Assembly: GCF_006438825.1 (NCBI RefSeq)
Contig: NZ_RCZP01000002.1
Span: 280,568 to 344,567 of the forward strand
Source of the DNA: Muricoccus nepalensis
GTDB lineage: Bacteria; Pseudomonadota; Alphaproteobacteria; Acetobacterales; Acetobacteraceae
Direction of reading: 5' to 3'
DNA: 64,000 nt
Below are positions 41,559 to 50,766 of the stretch, piece by piece. Every line of letters begins with the position of its first letter. Position 1 is the first letter of the stretch. A program made the position numbers and the translations under genes. A model generated the notes under the pieces. It was not told the origin of the DNA, ran no database searches, and worked only from the letters and a program-made list of their open reading frames with translations.

Positions 41559-43696
41559 ACCTCGCCTTCGGCTTCCCCCTGGGCCAGTCCGGCAACGCGC
41601 TGGACCTGCCGGGCAGCCTGCGCGCGGAGCCGCGCCTGTCGCGCTGGCTGCGCTTCGCGCCGGACGGCACCGTCACCGTCACGCCGGGCAAGGTGGAGAT
41701 CGGCCAGGGCATCCTGACGGCGCTGGCCCAGATCGCGGCGGACGAGCTGGACCTGCCGATCGAGCGCGTGCGCGTCGCCGCCGCCGCGACGCCCGGCAGC
41801 CCGAACGAGGGGGTGACCTCCGGCAGCCTCTCCATCCAGGAGAGCGGGGTCGCGATCCGCCACGCCTGCGCCGAGGCGCGCGCCATCCACCTCGGCCTCG
41901 CGGCCCGGCGGGCGGGGCTGTCGGTGGCGGAGCTGCGGGTCGAGGACGGTGTCTTCTTGCGGGCGGACGGCACGCCGGTGGGCGACTACGCCTCACAGGC
42001 GGAGGAGGCGCTGCTGGAGGTGGAGGCGCGCGGTGACGTGGCGCCGAAGGCCGCGGGGGCGCGGGGCGTCGCCGGCCGCCCGCGGGCGCGGCTCGACCTG
42101 CCGGAGAAGGTCTTCGGCGCGCCGCGCTACCTGCACGACCGGCGCCTGCCGGGGATGCTGCACGCGCGCATGGTGCGGCCGCCGGCGCGGGCGGCGACGC
42201 TGCTGGACCTTCGCGAGGGACCGCTGCCGGGTGGGGCCACCGTGCTGCGGCTGGGGAACCTTCTCGCCGTCGTCGCCGCGGAGGAATGGGCCGCCGACGC
42301 CGCGGCGGCCCGGGTCGCGGCGCGCGCGCGATGGGACCTGCGGGAATCCCTGCCGGACCGGAGCGACCTGCCCGCCTGGATCGAGGCGGTGCCGACGCAG
42401 CGAGGCGAGGTCGCGCGCCGCGACGACCCGGCGCCGCCGGCCGCGCACACGGTCACCCGCCGCTTCGCGCGGCCCTACCTCGCCCACGCCTCCATCGGCC
42501 CCTCCTGCGCCGTGGCGCGCTGGGAGGGGGAGGCGGTGGAGGTCTGGACCCACAGCCAGGGGATCTACAACCTGCGCGCCGACCTCGCGACGGTGCTCGG
42601 GCTGGAGGCGTCCCGCATCACCGTGCGCCACGCGGAGGGCGCCGGCTGCTACGGGCACAACGGCGCCGACGACGTGGCGCTGGACGCGGCACTGGTGGCG
42701 CGCGCCCATCCCGGCCGCCCCGTGCGCGTGCTCTGGAGCCGCGCGGAGGAGCTCGCCTGGTCCCCGCACTCCCCCGCCGGCCTCGCGGAGATCGAGGCCT
42801 CGGTGGACGCAAAGGGAATGCTCTGCCGCTGGAAGGCGGTGGTGCGGGGCAACGGGCATTCCTCGCGGCCTGGGCGGGCGAAGGACCCGACGCTGCTCTC
42901 GGCGGGCTACCTCGACCCGCCCTTCCCCCTGCCGGTCGCGATCGACGCGCCGATGGCGGGCGGCGGCGGAGGGCAGCGGAACGCGGTGCCGGGCTACCGC
43001 GTGCCGTCGCTCGACGTCTCCATGCACCGGCTGCTGGAGATGCCCATCCGCTCCTCCGCGCTGCGCGGGCTGGGGGCGCTGCTGAACGTCTGGTCCATCG
43101 AGGCCGTCATGGACGAGCTGGCGGCGGCGAGCGGCCAGGACCCTGTCGCCTTCCGCCTGCGCCATCTGGACGAGGACCCCCGCGGGGCCGCCGTGCTGCG
43201 GGAGGCGGCGGCGATGTGCGGCTGGCCGCGCGCGGGCGGCGAGGGGGTGGGCACCGGCATCGCCATGGCCCGCTACAAGGGCACGGGCGGCTGGTGCGCC
43301 GTCGCGGCGGAGGTGGAGGCCGCGGAGGTCGTGCGCTGCCGCCGCCTCTGGATCGCGGCCGACCTCGGCGAGGTCATCAACCCCGACGGCGCCGCGAACC
43401 AGATCGAGGGGGGCGCGCTGCAGGCCGTCTCCATCGCGCTGAAGGAGGCGCTGGACTTCGACCGGCTGAACGTCACCGCCGATTCCTGGGACGCCTACCC
43501 CGTGCTCCGCTTCTCCGAGGTGCCGGCGGTGGAGCTGCGCCTGATCGGCCCTCCGGACGCGCCGCCGCTCGGCGCGGGGGAGCCCTCGCTGGGGCCGACC
43601 ATCGCGGCCCTCGCGGGCGCCATCCACGCGGCGCTCGGCGTCCGCCCGCGCGCCATGCCCTTCACGCCCGACAACCTCGCCGCCGCCATGGAATAG
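41555..43696 (+). CDS. Molybdenum hydroxylase large (molybdopterin-binding) subunit
   Basis: 713 aa, GTG start overlapping the small subunit. Typical segments are TVTPGKVEIGQGILTALAQIAADEL, GVTSGSLSIQESG, GCYGHNGADDVALDAALVA, PIRSSALRGLGALLN and near the C-terminus GAGEPSLGPT with the catalytic Glu (about residue 676). The structure corresponds to the IorB/NicB-like class hydroxylating N-heteroaromatic rings next to nitrogen, or an aldehyde. There is no cytochrome domain. The substrate is unknown. Confidence 0.93.
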   Translation: MNLAFGFPLGQSGNALDLPGSLRAEPRLSRWLRFAPDGTVTVTPGKVEIGQGILTALAQIAADELDLPIERVRVAAAATPGSPNEGVTSGSLSIQESGVAIRHACAEARAIHLGLAARRAGLSVAELRVEDGVFLRADGTPVGDYASQAEEALLEVEARGDVAPKAAGARGVAGRPRARLDLPEKVFGAPRYLHDRRLPGMLHARMVRPPARAATLLDLREGPLPGGATVLRLGNLLAVVAAEEWAADAAAARVAARARWDLRESLPDRSDLPAWIEAVPTQRGEVARRDDPAPPAAHTVTRRFARPYLAHASIGPSCAVARWEGEAVEVWTHSQGIYNLRADLATVLGLEASRITVRHAEGAGCYGHNGADDVALDAALVARAHPGRPVRVLWSRAEELAWSPHSPAGLAEIEASVDAKGMLCRWKAVVRGNGHSSRPGRAKDPTLLSAGYLDPPFPLPVAIDAPMAGGGGGQRNAVPGYRVPSLDVSMHRLLEMPIRSSALRGLGALLNVWSIEAVMDELAAASGQDPVAFRLRHLDEDPRGAAVLREAAAMCGWPRAGGEGVGTGIAMARYKGTGGWCAVAAEVEAAEVVRCRRLWIAADLGEVINPDGAANQIEGGALQAVSIALKEALDFDRLNVTADSWDAYPVLRFSEVPAVELRLIGPPDAPPLGAGEPSLGPTIAALAGAIHAALGVRPRAMPFTPDNLAAAME

Positions 43697-43701
43697 CCCG
43701 C

Positions 43702-44694
43702 TTGCCCGAGACGCTCCGCCTCACCCTCGCCTGCACCTCCTCCGACCGCACGCGCCCGATCATCGACGGGCGGGTGGAGGTCGCGGGCGTCTCGCTCACC
43801 GTGCTGCCGGGGGAGCCCGAGGACATCTTCCGCCGCGCGCTGCGCGACCGCGCCTTCGACGTGACGGAGCTCTCCATGGGCAGCCACATCGTCACCACGG
43901 CGCGGGGCGACGCGCCCTATATCGGCATCCCCGTCTTTCCCTCCCGCTCCTTCCGCCACGCGGCGATCTACGTCCGGACCGACCGCGGCATCCGCACGGC
44001 CGCGGACCTCGCGGGCAAGCGAATCGGGCTGCCGGAATACCAGCAGACGGCCGCGCTCTGGGTCCGAGGCATCCTGCGCGAGCACTACGGCGTGGACACG
44101 ACCGGCATCGCCTGGCGCACCGGGGGGATGGAGGAGAAGGGCGGCAGCGAGCGCGTGGCGCTGGCGCTGCCGCCGGAGATGGACGTCGCGCCGATCGGGC
44201 CGGAGGAGACGCTGAACGGGCTCCTTGCCACCGGCGAGATTGACGCCGTGGTCGGGCCGCGCCCGCCCTCCTGCTTCGTCGCCCGCAGCGCGCCGGTGGA
44301 CCGGCTCTACCCCGACTACCGCGCGGAGGAGGAGGCCTATTTCCGCGCGACGGGATTCTTCCCGATCATGCACTGCGTGGCGCTGAGGAAGGAGCTGGCC
44401 GCGGCCCATCCCTGGCTGCCGCTCGAGATCTTCCGCGCCTTCGCGCGGGCGCGCGCCCTGGCGGTGGCCGACCTCTCGATGGTGAACGTGCTGCGGGCCT
44501 CGCTGCCCTGGATCGCGGCGGAGGCGGAGGCGCAGACGCGGATCATGGGCGGCGATCCCTGGCCCTACGGCTTCCGCCGCAACCGCGACGAGGTGGCAGC
44601 GATGATCCGTTTCGCCGTGGCGGACGGCCTGGCCGCGCGCGCGATCGCGCCGGAGGACCTGTTCCACAAGAGCGTGCTGGACGCCGTGCCCTGA
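43702..44694 (+). CDS. 4,5-dihydroxyphthalate decarboxylase-like protein
   Basis: A 330-aa protein with the periplasmic-binding-protein fold but no signal peptide, as in the 4,5-dihydroxyphthalate decarboxylase family. Segments such as FDVTELSMGSHI, IGIPVFPSRSFRH and LAGKRIGLPEYQQTA match. TTG start (43702) with weak GGAA upstream; 5 bp after the large hydroxylase stop. It could be a decarboxylase of a dihydroxy-aromatic acid, or a solute-binding protein; the family's biochemistry rests on few members. Confidence 0.82.
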   Translation: MPETLRLTLACTSSDRTRPIIDGRVEVAGVSLTVLPGEPEDIFRRALRDRAFDVTELSMGSHIVTTARGDAPYIGIPVFPSRSFRHAAIYVRTDRGIRTAADLAGKRIGLPEYQQTAALWVRGILREHYGVDTTGIAWRTGGMEEKGGSERVALALPPEMDVAPIGPEETLNGLLATGEIDAVVGPRPPSCFVARSAPVDRLYPDYRAEEEAYFRATGFFPIMHCVALRKELAAAHPWLPLEIFRAFARARALAVADLSMVNVLRASLPWIAAEAEAQTRIMGGDPWPYGFRRNRDEVAAMIRFAVADGLAARAIAPEDLFHKSVLDAVP

Positions 44695-44743
44695 CGCGGC
44701 CGGCAGGAGATCCCGCGGCAGACGGGACGGAGGGAGGGCGAGC

Positions 44744-45730
44744 ATGCGCGAGGGAATGGGGCGCCGCGGCATCGCGGCGATCGCCGCGGCGGGGCTGATC
44801 GCGCCGCGCGCGGGGCGGGCGCAGCCGGCGGAGGGATACCCCTCGCGCCCCGTGCGCATCGTGCTGCCGGTGGCGCCGGGCGGCTCCACCGACACGATCG
44901 GCCGCGTGCTGGCGGACGAGCTCGTGAAGAAGGGGCGCGGCACCTTCTTCGTCGAGAACCGGCCGGGCGCGGGCGGCAACCTCGCCTACCAGCTCGTCGC
45001 CGGGTCCGCGCCCGATGGGCAGACGCTGCTCGTGGCCGTGGACTCGCTGACGGTGAACCCCAGCCTCTTCCGCGACGCCGGCTACGACCCCGTCGCGAAC
45101 TTCGCGCCGGTCGCGCTGATGGCGCGCATCCCGCACGTGCTGGTGACGCACCGCAACGGCCCCGCCAAGACCTTCGCCGAGTTCATGGAGATCGCGAAGC
45201 GCGAGCCCAACCGGCTGCAGGTGGCGATCTCGGGCTTCGGCAGCGGCGGGCACCTCTCGGGCGCGGTGATCCAGCACGAGACGGGGGCGCGCTGGTCCGT
45301 CATCCCCTACCGCGGTGGGTCCACGCCGATGAACGACCTGATGGCGGGGAACGTGGACGCGGCCTTCGTGACGCTCGGCGCGGTGATCGGCCTCATCCGC
45401 GGCGGGCAGGTGGTGCCGCTGGCCATCACGACGCCCCAGCGCTTCCCACTGCTGCCGGACGTGCCCACCGTCGCCGAGGTGTCGATCCCCGGCTACGACG
45501 TGCCGAACTGGTACGGCCTGCTCGCCCCCGCCGGCACGCCCGCGCCGGTCGTGGCCCGGCTGAACGAATGGGCCAACGCGGCACTGGCGGAACCCGCCGT
45601 GCGACAGACCCTGCTGGAGAGCGGCTTCGAGATCGTGGGCGGCCCGCCGGAGCGGCTCGGCGCGCTCGTGCGCGACAGCGTGCCGCGCTGGCGCAACCTC
45701 ATCCGCGACGCGGGCCTCCGGGCCGAATGA
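44744..45730 (+). CDS. Bug/TctC-family periplasmic substrate-binding protein
   Basis: 328 aa. Signal peptide MREGMGRRGIAAIAAAGLI- cleaved near GRAQ. The mature part opens GYPSRPVRIVLPVAPGGSTD and has FVENRPGAGGNLAY. GGAGGGAG precedes ATG 44744. It lies 49 bp after the decarboxylase-like gene; its stop is close to the hydrolase start. Third Bug protein in the same co-directional run. Confidence 0.92.
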   Translation: MREGMGRRGIAAIAAAGLIAPRAGRAQPAEGYPSRPVRIVLPVAPGGSTDTIGRVLADELVKKGRGTFFVENRPGAGGNLAYQLVAGSAPDGQTLLVAVDSLTVNPSLFRDAGYDPVANFAPVALMARIPHVLVTHRNGPAKTFAEFMEIAKREPNRLQVAISGFGSGGHLSGAVIQHETGARWSVIPYRGGSTPMNDLMAGNVDAAFVTLGAVIGLIRGGQVVPLAITTPQRFPLLPDVPTVAEVSIPGYDVPNWYGLLAPAGTPAPVVARLNEWANAALAEPAVRQTLLESGFEIVGGPPERLGALVRDSVPRWRNLIRDAGLRAE

Positions 45731-45750
45731 GCACCATCGGGAGAACGGGC

Positions 45751-46659
45751 ATGGACACGAACATGGGCGGCGCCATCGAGGCCGAGCAGCACTGGGCGAT
45801 GAAGGGCGACGTGCGCCTGGCCGTCTACCGCAAGCGGCTGGCGGGGGCGGGCGACCTGCCCATCCTCTTCCTCGTCCACGGCTCCTCCTTCGGTGGGCAG
45901 GGCGGCTTCGACCTCGAGGTGCCGGGCAAGCCCGGCTACTCCTTTATGGAGGCCTTCGCGCGCCGCGGCTTCGACGTCTGGACGATGGACTTCGAGGGCT
46001 ACGGCCGCTCCTCCCGCACGGCGTCCAACTCGAACCTCTCCATGGCGGCGGAGGACCTCCGCGCCGCGACCGACGTGGTCTTCGAGCGCACCGGCCGCCG
46101 CTCCGCCATGTTCTACGGCTCCTCCTCCGGCGCGCTGCGGGCCGCGCTGTTCGGGGAGGCGCACCCGGACCGGGTGGAGCGCGTGATCCTCGACGCCTTC
46201 GTCTACACCGGCGAGGGCGCGCCGACGCTGATCAAGCGGCGGGAGCGGCTGGAGGAGTGGCGGTCCTCCCATACCCGCAAGGTGGACCGCGCCTTCTTCC
46301 ACTCCATCTTCAACCGCGACCGGCCGGGCACCTCGGAGGAGGGGATCGCCGACGCGCTGGCCGACTACGAGCTCGCGCTCGGCGACACGATGCCGACCGG
46401 CACCTACCTCGACATGTGCGCGAACCTGCCGGTGGTCACGCCGGAGAAGCTGACCTGCCCCGTCATGATCGTGCGCGGCGAGCACGACGGCATCGCGACG
46501 GAGGCGGACCTGCTGGACTACTTCGCGAAGCTCGGCACCAACGACCGGCGCTTCGTCGTCATCCCTGGCATGGCGCATGTCTCCTACCTGTCGAAGAACC
46601 GGGCGATTTTCTTCCAGGCGATGGAGGAGTTCCTGCGGCCGCCCGCGCGCGCGCTCTGA
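45751..46659 (+). CDS. Alpha/beta-fold hydrolase
   Basis: 302 aa from ATG 45751, selected because GGGAG is well spaced; ATG 45727, overlapping the previous stop, is an alternative. The oxyanion segment FLVHGSSFGG and nucleophile Ser125 in YGSSSGA (GxSxG) are present, the acid is Asp in GEHDGIA and the catalytic His in GMAHVSY. Probably an ester or C-C bond hydrolase for a ring-cleavage product. It is the last gene of the run. Confidence 0.88.
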   Translation: MDTNMGGAIEAEQHWAMKGDVRLAVYRKRLAGAGDLPILFLVHGSSFGGQGGFDLEVPGKPGYSFMEAFARRGFDVWTMDFEGYGRSSRTASNSNLSMAAEDLRAATDVVFERTGRRSAMFYGSSSGALRAALFGEAHPDRVERVILDAFVYTGEGAPTLIKRRERLEEWRSSHTRKVDRAFFHSIFNRDRPGTSEEGIADALADYELALGDTMPTGTYLDMCANLPVVTPEKLTCPVMIVRGEHDGIATEADLLDYFAKLGTNDRRFVVIPGMAHVSYLSKNRAIFFQAMEEFLRPPARAL

Positions 46660-46669
46660 GGCGGCCCGC

Positions 46670-47938
46670 TCAGCGCGGCCGCTTGCGGCGGGGGCCGCCC
46701 AGCAGGCGCTCGGCCGCGTCGGGCCCGAGGAGGATCTCCGTCAGGCGCAGGGCGTCGGCCCGGCCCACGGCCGGCGCCGTGCCGGCCTTCGCGTCCTCCG
46801 CCACCGCCTCCGCGGCGGAGCGGAGCGCGCGGTCGTAGGTCTCGGCGCCGCCCAGCCGGCGGCCCGCGGCCTCGATCTTCCGGAGCGAGCGCGCGGCGTC
46901 CTCCGCCCGCTCGATCTCCGCGGCGGCATCGGCCGCGTCCGCCCGGCGCAGGCAGGCCATGGGCTGCATGAACCCGCGCGTCAGCGTGTCCGAGAAGCCG
47001 CGGCGGCAGGCCTTGTCGGCGGCCTGGCGGAGGGCGAGCAGTCCCTCCCGCCTTTGGGGCGTCCGCAGGAGGCTGGAGGCCTCCAGGTCCTCGACCAGCG
47101 TGCAGGCCGCCTGGGCCGCGGCCACCGCCGCCTGGCCGCCGTCCGGCGCGGAGGGAAGGGGCGCCGAGACGCGCTCGACGGAACTCGCCAGCAGGTCGTC
47201 CAGCGCGCGCTGCGCGGCCGGCATCACGGCGGGTCCGGCGCCCGGCGCGACCTCCAGCGCGAGGGCGGCGACCCCGGCCGGCCGCGCGGCGCCCGCGAGC
47301 AGCAGGCGGAGGACCACCTCGAAGGCGGCCGGCCCCTCGGCCACGGCGGCGGAGAGGACGTCGCGGCACAGCTCGGGCGGCGGCCCGTCCGCGGCGGCGG
47401 CCTGCGCCGGCCGGAGGGCCAGGGCGTGGCGCCAGGCGGTCGCGCAGCGCTGGCGCACCGGCTCGTAGTCCGCGGCGGCGAAGCCGGCCTCGCGCCAGAC
47501 GGCGGGCGCCGCCTCCGGCAGGACGACGGCCGCGGCGGGCCAGAGCCGGCCGCCGAGGGCGAGCAGCGCCGCCTCGTCCTCCCGCGTGCGGCCGGCGCAG
47601 GCCGCCTCGATCTCGGCCGCGAAGCCGCCGAGGGCGTCGCGCACCGCCCGCGCGAGGAGCGAGAGCGCCGGGCGCGGCACGGCGGCCATGCCGGGCCGCC
47701 AGGCCGGGGCGGGGACAATGAGCCCGTCGAGCGGCGCGAAGAGCAGGCGCGTGAAGCGGAGGGGGCGCGACACGCCGCGGCCGCGCAGCGTCGGCCGCAC
47801 CCGGTCGAGGATGAGGTCGGCCTCCGCGCGGTCGGGCAGGGCGTCGATCACGGAGACCACGCGCGCGAGCTGGTCCGCGGAGGCCTGGGCCAGCGCGCCG
47901 CCCAGCCGGCGGAAGTCGGAGAGGCCGGCGCCGCTCAA
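46670..47938 (-). CDS. Uncharacterised protein, coupled to 47935
   Basis: 422 aa, mostly Ala/Arg/Leu-rich helical sequence, no signal peptide or membrane segment. The TTG start overlaps the TGA of the upstream gene (TTGA), so translation is coupled. It ends in basic GGPRRKRPR. I do not recognise a family. There is repeated helical character around LLARAVRDALGGFAAEIEA and AAQRALDDLLASSV. A regulatory or scaffolding role is a guess. It converges with the hydrolase gene, 10 bp away. Confidence 0.7.
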   Translation of the reverse strand: MSGAGLSDFRRLGGALAQASADQLARVVSVIDALPDRAEADLILDRVRPTLRGRGVSRPLRFTRLLFAPLDGLIVPAPAWRPGMAAVPRPALSLLARAVRDALGGFAAEIEAACAGRTREDEAALLALGGRLWPAAAVVLPEAAPAVWREAGFAAADYEPVRQRCATAWRHALALRPAQAAAADGPPPELCRDVLSAAVAEGPAAFEVVLRLLLAGAARPAGVAALALEVAPGAGPAVMPAAQRALDDLLASSVERVSAPLPSAPDGGQAAVAAAQAACTLVEDLEASSLLRTPQRREGLLALRQAADKACRRGFSDTLTRGFMQPMACLRRADAADAAAEIERAEDAARSLRKIEAAGRRLGGAETYDRALRSAAEAVAEDAKAGTAPAVGRADALRLTEILLGPDAAERLLGGPRRKRPR

Positions 47939-49071
47939 ACGAAGTCCCTCACGATCATCTCGTTGCGCATGACCAGGTCGACCTGCCGCCCGGTCCGCCA
48001 TTCCTCGAGCCGCGAGACGAGCCGGCTGTGGCGCTTCCGCTCGTTGGCGAAGTAGTCGAACTCCGGCCCGCTGACCCACTTGTTCACCTCGAGCGGCATG
48101 GAGGGCACGAGGATGGACATCTCGTGGATGGCGGCGGGCACGCCGATCCGCTCCGCGCTTTCCCAGATGCCGAGGATCATGGCCCAGCCGTCGAGCAGCC
48201 AGGCGAGCTTGCTCAGATCCGTGCGCACGCCCTCGGGATCGGCGACCCAGCGCATGACGAGGGAGCGGAGCACGTCGACCGGCGCCAGCAGGTCCGACAG
48301 GACGACCTGCCCGCAGCTCACGGTGAAGAAGGCCGAGCGGGACACGAGGCTCGCCGCGCCCGCGAGGCCGGAATCGAGCGAGGCTTCCGCCCAGCGCGCC
48401 GTCTCGGCCGACAGGGCTTCGATCTCGCGGAGCTGGCGCTGGTAGCGCGCCTTCGTCCGGTCGCCGGGCAGGCCGACGTCGATATAGGCCATTGCGAGTC
48501 CCTCGAGGGCGCCGACCACCCGCTCCGTCGGCATGCCCAGCGCATGCGCCACGCGGGCGACGGCGCGTTGCGCGCGGGCCTGCACCTGGGCGGGCGCGTC
48601 CTCCTCCGCCGGCCGTTCGCACTCCGCGGGGTGCTCGGTCTGCGCGATCAGGTGCAGCAGGAGCATGTAGTTCGTGAGAAGGCTCTGCCCGGTGACGGCC
48701 TTCTCCGCGGCGGCGGCCGCCGCGGCGGCGGCGCGGCCGGCCAGCCCTTCCTGGGCGACGGCGCGCGAGACGAGCAGGATGGTGTTCGGGGTGACGATCG
48801 AGGTGTCCGCCAGCACCTCGACCATCAGGCGGTCGTGCAGGGTGGGCGTGCAGATGTCCCCGATGCCCTCAAGGGGAAGGACGTAGAAGCCGCGGACCCC
48901 CGCCGGGCTTGGCACCGCGATCTCCAGCTCCCCGCGCCGGCCGGGCCGGACGCGGCTGCCCAGCAGCATGGGCGTGGTGAAGGGCACCGTCACCCCGCGC
49001 TCGAGGAAGGTCGTGGGGCGCGCGTCCTCCACGGTGAGACGGGAGAGCGGCACTTCGGCGTGCGCGGACAT
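47935..49071 (-). CDS. Uncharacterised protein, first gene of a coupled pair
   Basis: 378 aa. The N-terminal part contains FLERGVTVPFTTPMLLGSRVRPG and RGFYVLPLEGIGDIC, a beta-rich domain. An Ala-run follows (about 125-140), then helical sequence with MLLLHLIAQTEHP, and a conserved-looking C-terminus LVPSMPLEVNKWVSGPEFDYFANERKRHSR in pieces. No signal peptide. I do not recognise the family, though it looks well conserved rather than spurious. ATG 49071; GTG 49092 possible. It is coupled to 46670 by TTGA. Confidence 0.75.
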   Translation of the reverse strand: MSAHAEVPLSRLTVEDARPTTFLERGVTVPFTTPMLLGSRVRPGRRGELEIAVPSPAGVRGFYVLPLEGIGDICTPTLHDRLMVEVLADTSIVTPNTILLVSRAVAQEGLAGRAAAAAAAAAEKAVTGQSLLTNYMLLLHLIAQTEHPAECERPAEEDAPAQVQARAQRAVARVAHALGMPTERVVGALEGLAMAYIDVGLPGDRTKARYQRQLREIEALSAETARWAEASLDSGLAGAASLVSRSAFFTVSCGQVVLSDLLAPVDVLRSLVMRWVADPEGVRTDLSKLAWLLDGWAMILGIWESAERIGVPAAIHEMSILVPSMPLEVNKWVSGPEFDYFANERKRHSRLVSRLEEWRTGRQVDLVMRNEMIVRDFV

Positions 49072-49144
49072 GGGCGGATGGTGCGCGAGCACGGTTAAGA
49101 TTGCGTGGCCGCGCGCGCCTTTTCCGCCGGAAGCGCGACCGGAA

Positions 49145-49813
49145 TCAGAACGGGATCGGCTGGCCCCGGTGGTCGAAGAGAAGGCCCGTCTGCGCGGGGG
49201 CGAGCCCGTCGATCACCGCGAGAAGCCGCTCGGCGGACTGGCGCGGCGACTGCACCTCCAGCCCTGCCTTCGCGAAGGGGGTGGAGAGGCCCGTCGCCAC
49301 CGTGCCCGGGTGCAGCGCAACGAGGATTGCCTCCCGCCGGGTGCGGGCGAACTCGATCGCGGCCGTGCGCACGAGCTGGTTCAGCGCCGCCTTCGAGGCG
49401 CGGTAGCTGTACCAGCCGCCGAGGTGGTTGTCGGCGATGCTGCCCACCCGGGCCGAGAGGGTGGCGAAGACCGCGCGCCCGTCGCGCGCCAGCCGCGGCA
49501 GGAAGTGCTTCATCAGCAACGCCGGGCCGGTGGCGTTGACGGCGAAGCTGCGGGCCATGTGCTCGGGGTCGATTGCGCGAAGCGACTTCTCGGGCTGGAA
49601 GCGCCCGTCGTGCAGCATGCCCGTGGCGTCGATGACGAGGCGGAGCCCGCTCCCGGCCGCCTCCGCCGCGGCCGCGATGCTCGCCTCGTCCAGCAGGTCG
49701 AGGGAGGGGGAGGTCGAGCGGCCGAGGCGCCGCACGGATTCGCCGCGCGCCTCCAGCGCCTCCGCCAGCGCGGCGCCGATCCCGCCGGTCGCGCCGACGA
49801 CGACGGCGCTCAA
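49145..49813 (-). CDS. Short-chain dehydrogenase/reductase (CsgA-like)
   Basis: A 222-aa Rossmann enzyme. The GATGGIG cofactor motif lies at residues 7-13, the catalytic Ser is near 120 (ATLSARVGS), and Tyr137 and Lys141 form YRASK. TTG start overlapping the TGA of the DCC gene (TTGA). It follows coq7 and the DCC gene in the same direction, suggesting a common transcript. Substrate unknown. Confidence 0.9.
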   Translation of the reverse strand: MSAVVVGATGGIGAALAEALEARGESVRRLGRSTSPSLDLLDEASIAAAAEAAGSGLRLVIDATGMLHDGRFQPEKSLRAIDPEHMARSFAVNATGPALLMKHFLPRLARDGRAVFATLSARVGSIADNHLGGWYSYRASKAALNQLVRTAAIEFARTRREAILVALHPGTVATGLSTPFAKAGLEVQSPRQSAERLLAVIDGLAPAQTGLLFDHRGQPIPF

Positions 49814-50154
49814 CGCCAGAGCCCGCGCAGGCGGAGGAAGCCGCGGTAGCCGAGTTCCGCCACCGCGCCGAAGGGCGGGAGCGCGACCAGCCGGCCCAGC
49901 CAGCCGAGGCCGGGCATGTGGCGCCACATCTCCCCGAAGGCGGCGGCGCCGCTGAGCAGCGTGCCGTCGGCGCGGCGGACATGCATGCGGGCGAGCGCCG
50001 CCTCGCGCGTCAGTCCAGGGCCGAGGAGGGCGCCCTCCGCGTTCACGTCGGTCCAGCGGAAGCCCTCCGCGCCAGGGCGGGCGCGGTAGAACGCGATCTC
50101 GCGCGAGCAGACCGGGCAGCCGCCGTCGTAGTAGATCTCCACCTCGCCGGGCAT
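49810..50154 (-). CDS. DCC-family thiol-disulfide oxidoreductase
   Basis: A 114-aa thioredoxin-like protein. YYDGGCPVCSREI (residues 8-20) gives the DxxCxxC site (Cys13, Cys16) of the DCC1 family, and residues 45-75 contain NAEGALLGPGLTREAAL. No signal peptide. The stop overlaps the SDR start. It is located 2 bp after the coq7 stop. Possible roles are redox control; unproven. Confidence 0.88.
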   Translation of the reverse strand: MPGEVEIYYDGGCPVCSREIAFYRARPGAEGFRWTDVNAEGALLGPGLTREAALARMHVRRADGTLLSGAAAFGEMWRHMPGLGWLGRLVALPPFGAVAELGYRGFLRLRGLWR

Positions 50155-50156
50155 GC

Positions 50157-50720
50157 CTAGATCCGCCGCGCCGCCGCGACGGCGGCCTTGCTGCCGGCGC
50201 CGACCAGGAAGGCCCAGCCGCGCAGCAGGGGGCGGGCGGGGGCTTGCTGGAAGGCGCGCGCCTCGTCGCGGTGGTGCACCTCGTCCGCCTGGCAGGCGAG
50301 CAGCGTCTCGCGCAGGGCGCCGCCGGGGCCGGTGAGGGGAAGCTTGCGGATCTGCTCCTCGTAGTGGTGGTCCACGAAGGTCTCGACGGCGTCGATCGTC
50401 GCGTAAACGGCGCGCGGGCCGACGAGCGCCGGCAGGAAGCCCGTGAGCCAGCCGGCGACGCGCCAGATTGGCAGCAGCACGCTGCGCTGCCCCGGCGGCA
50501 GCAGGGCGTCCAGCAGGTCGAGGTGGTGCTGCTCCGTCGCCAGGTGCTGCTCCGAGAAGCGCCGCACCGCCGCGTCGCGCGAGGCCGCAAGGATGCCGCG
50601 GTAGATCATCACCGCGCCGGTTTCCCCGGCGTGGTCGGACCGGATGTCGCCGATCAGGCCGGGGACGCCGGGCGCGAGGCCGGCGAGGTCCGCGGCGCCG
50701 AAGGGGGTGGTCGTGCTCAT
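50157..50720 (-). CDS. coq7: Coq7 family demethoxyubiquinone hydroxylase
   Basis: A 187-aa diiron ferritin-like hydroxylase for a late step of ubiquinone synthesis. The ligands are visible: Glu in DHAGETGA (about 33), ATEQHH, FVDHHYEEQ, and ADEVHHRDEA, a full set of two ExxH-type pairs. ATG 50720. It is the first gene of the coq7-DCC-SDR unit. Ubiquinone use fits the NDH-2 and aerobic lifestyle. Confidence 0.95.
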   Translation of the reverse strand: MSTTTPFGAADLAGLAPGVPGLIGDIRSDHAGETGAVMIYRGILAASRDAAVRRFSEQHLATEQHHLDLLDALLPPGQRSVLLPIWRVAGWLTGFLPALVGPRAVYATIDAVETFVDHHYEEQIRKLPLTGPGGALRETLLACQADEVHHRDEARAFQQAPARPLLRGWAFLVGAGSKAAVAAARRI

Positions 50721-50766
50721 GCCGAACAGATTGCCCCGCCCGCGCGCGGCGCAAGCGGGGTTGCGC

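Noticed and set aside
46670-48622. A longer version of the 46670 gene reaching into the 47935 gene
   Set aside because: The region above 47938 is the other gene in a different frame; the TTGA overlap explains the true start.
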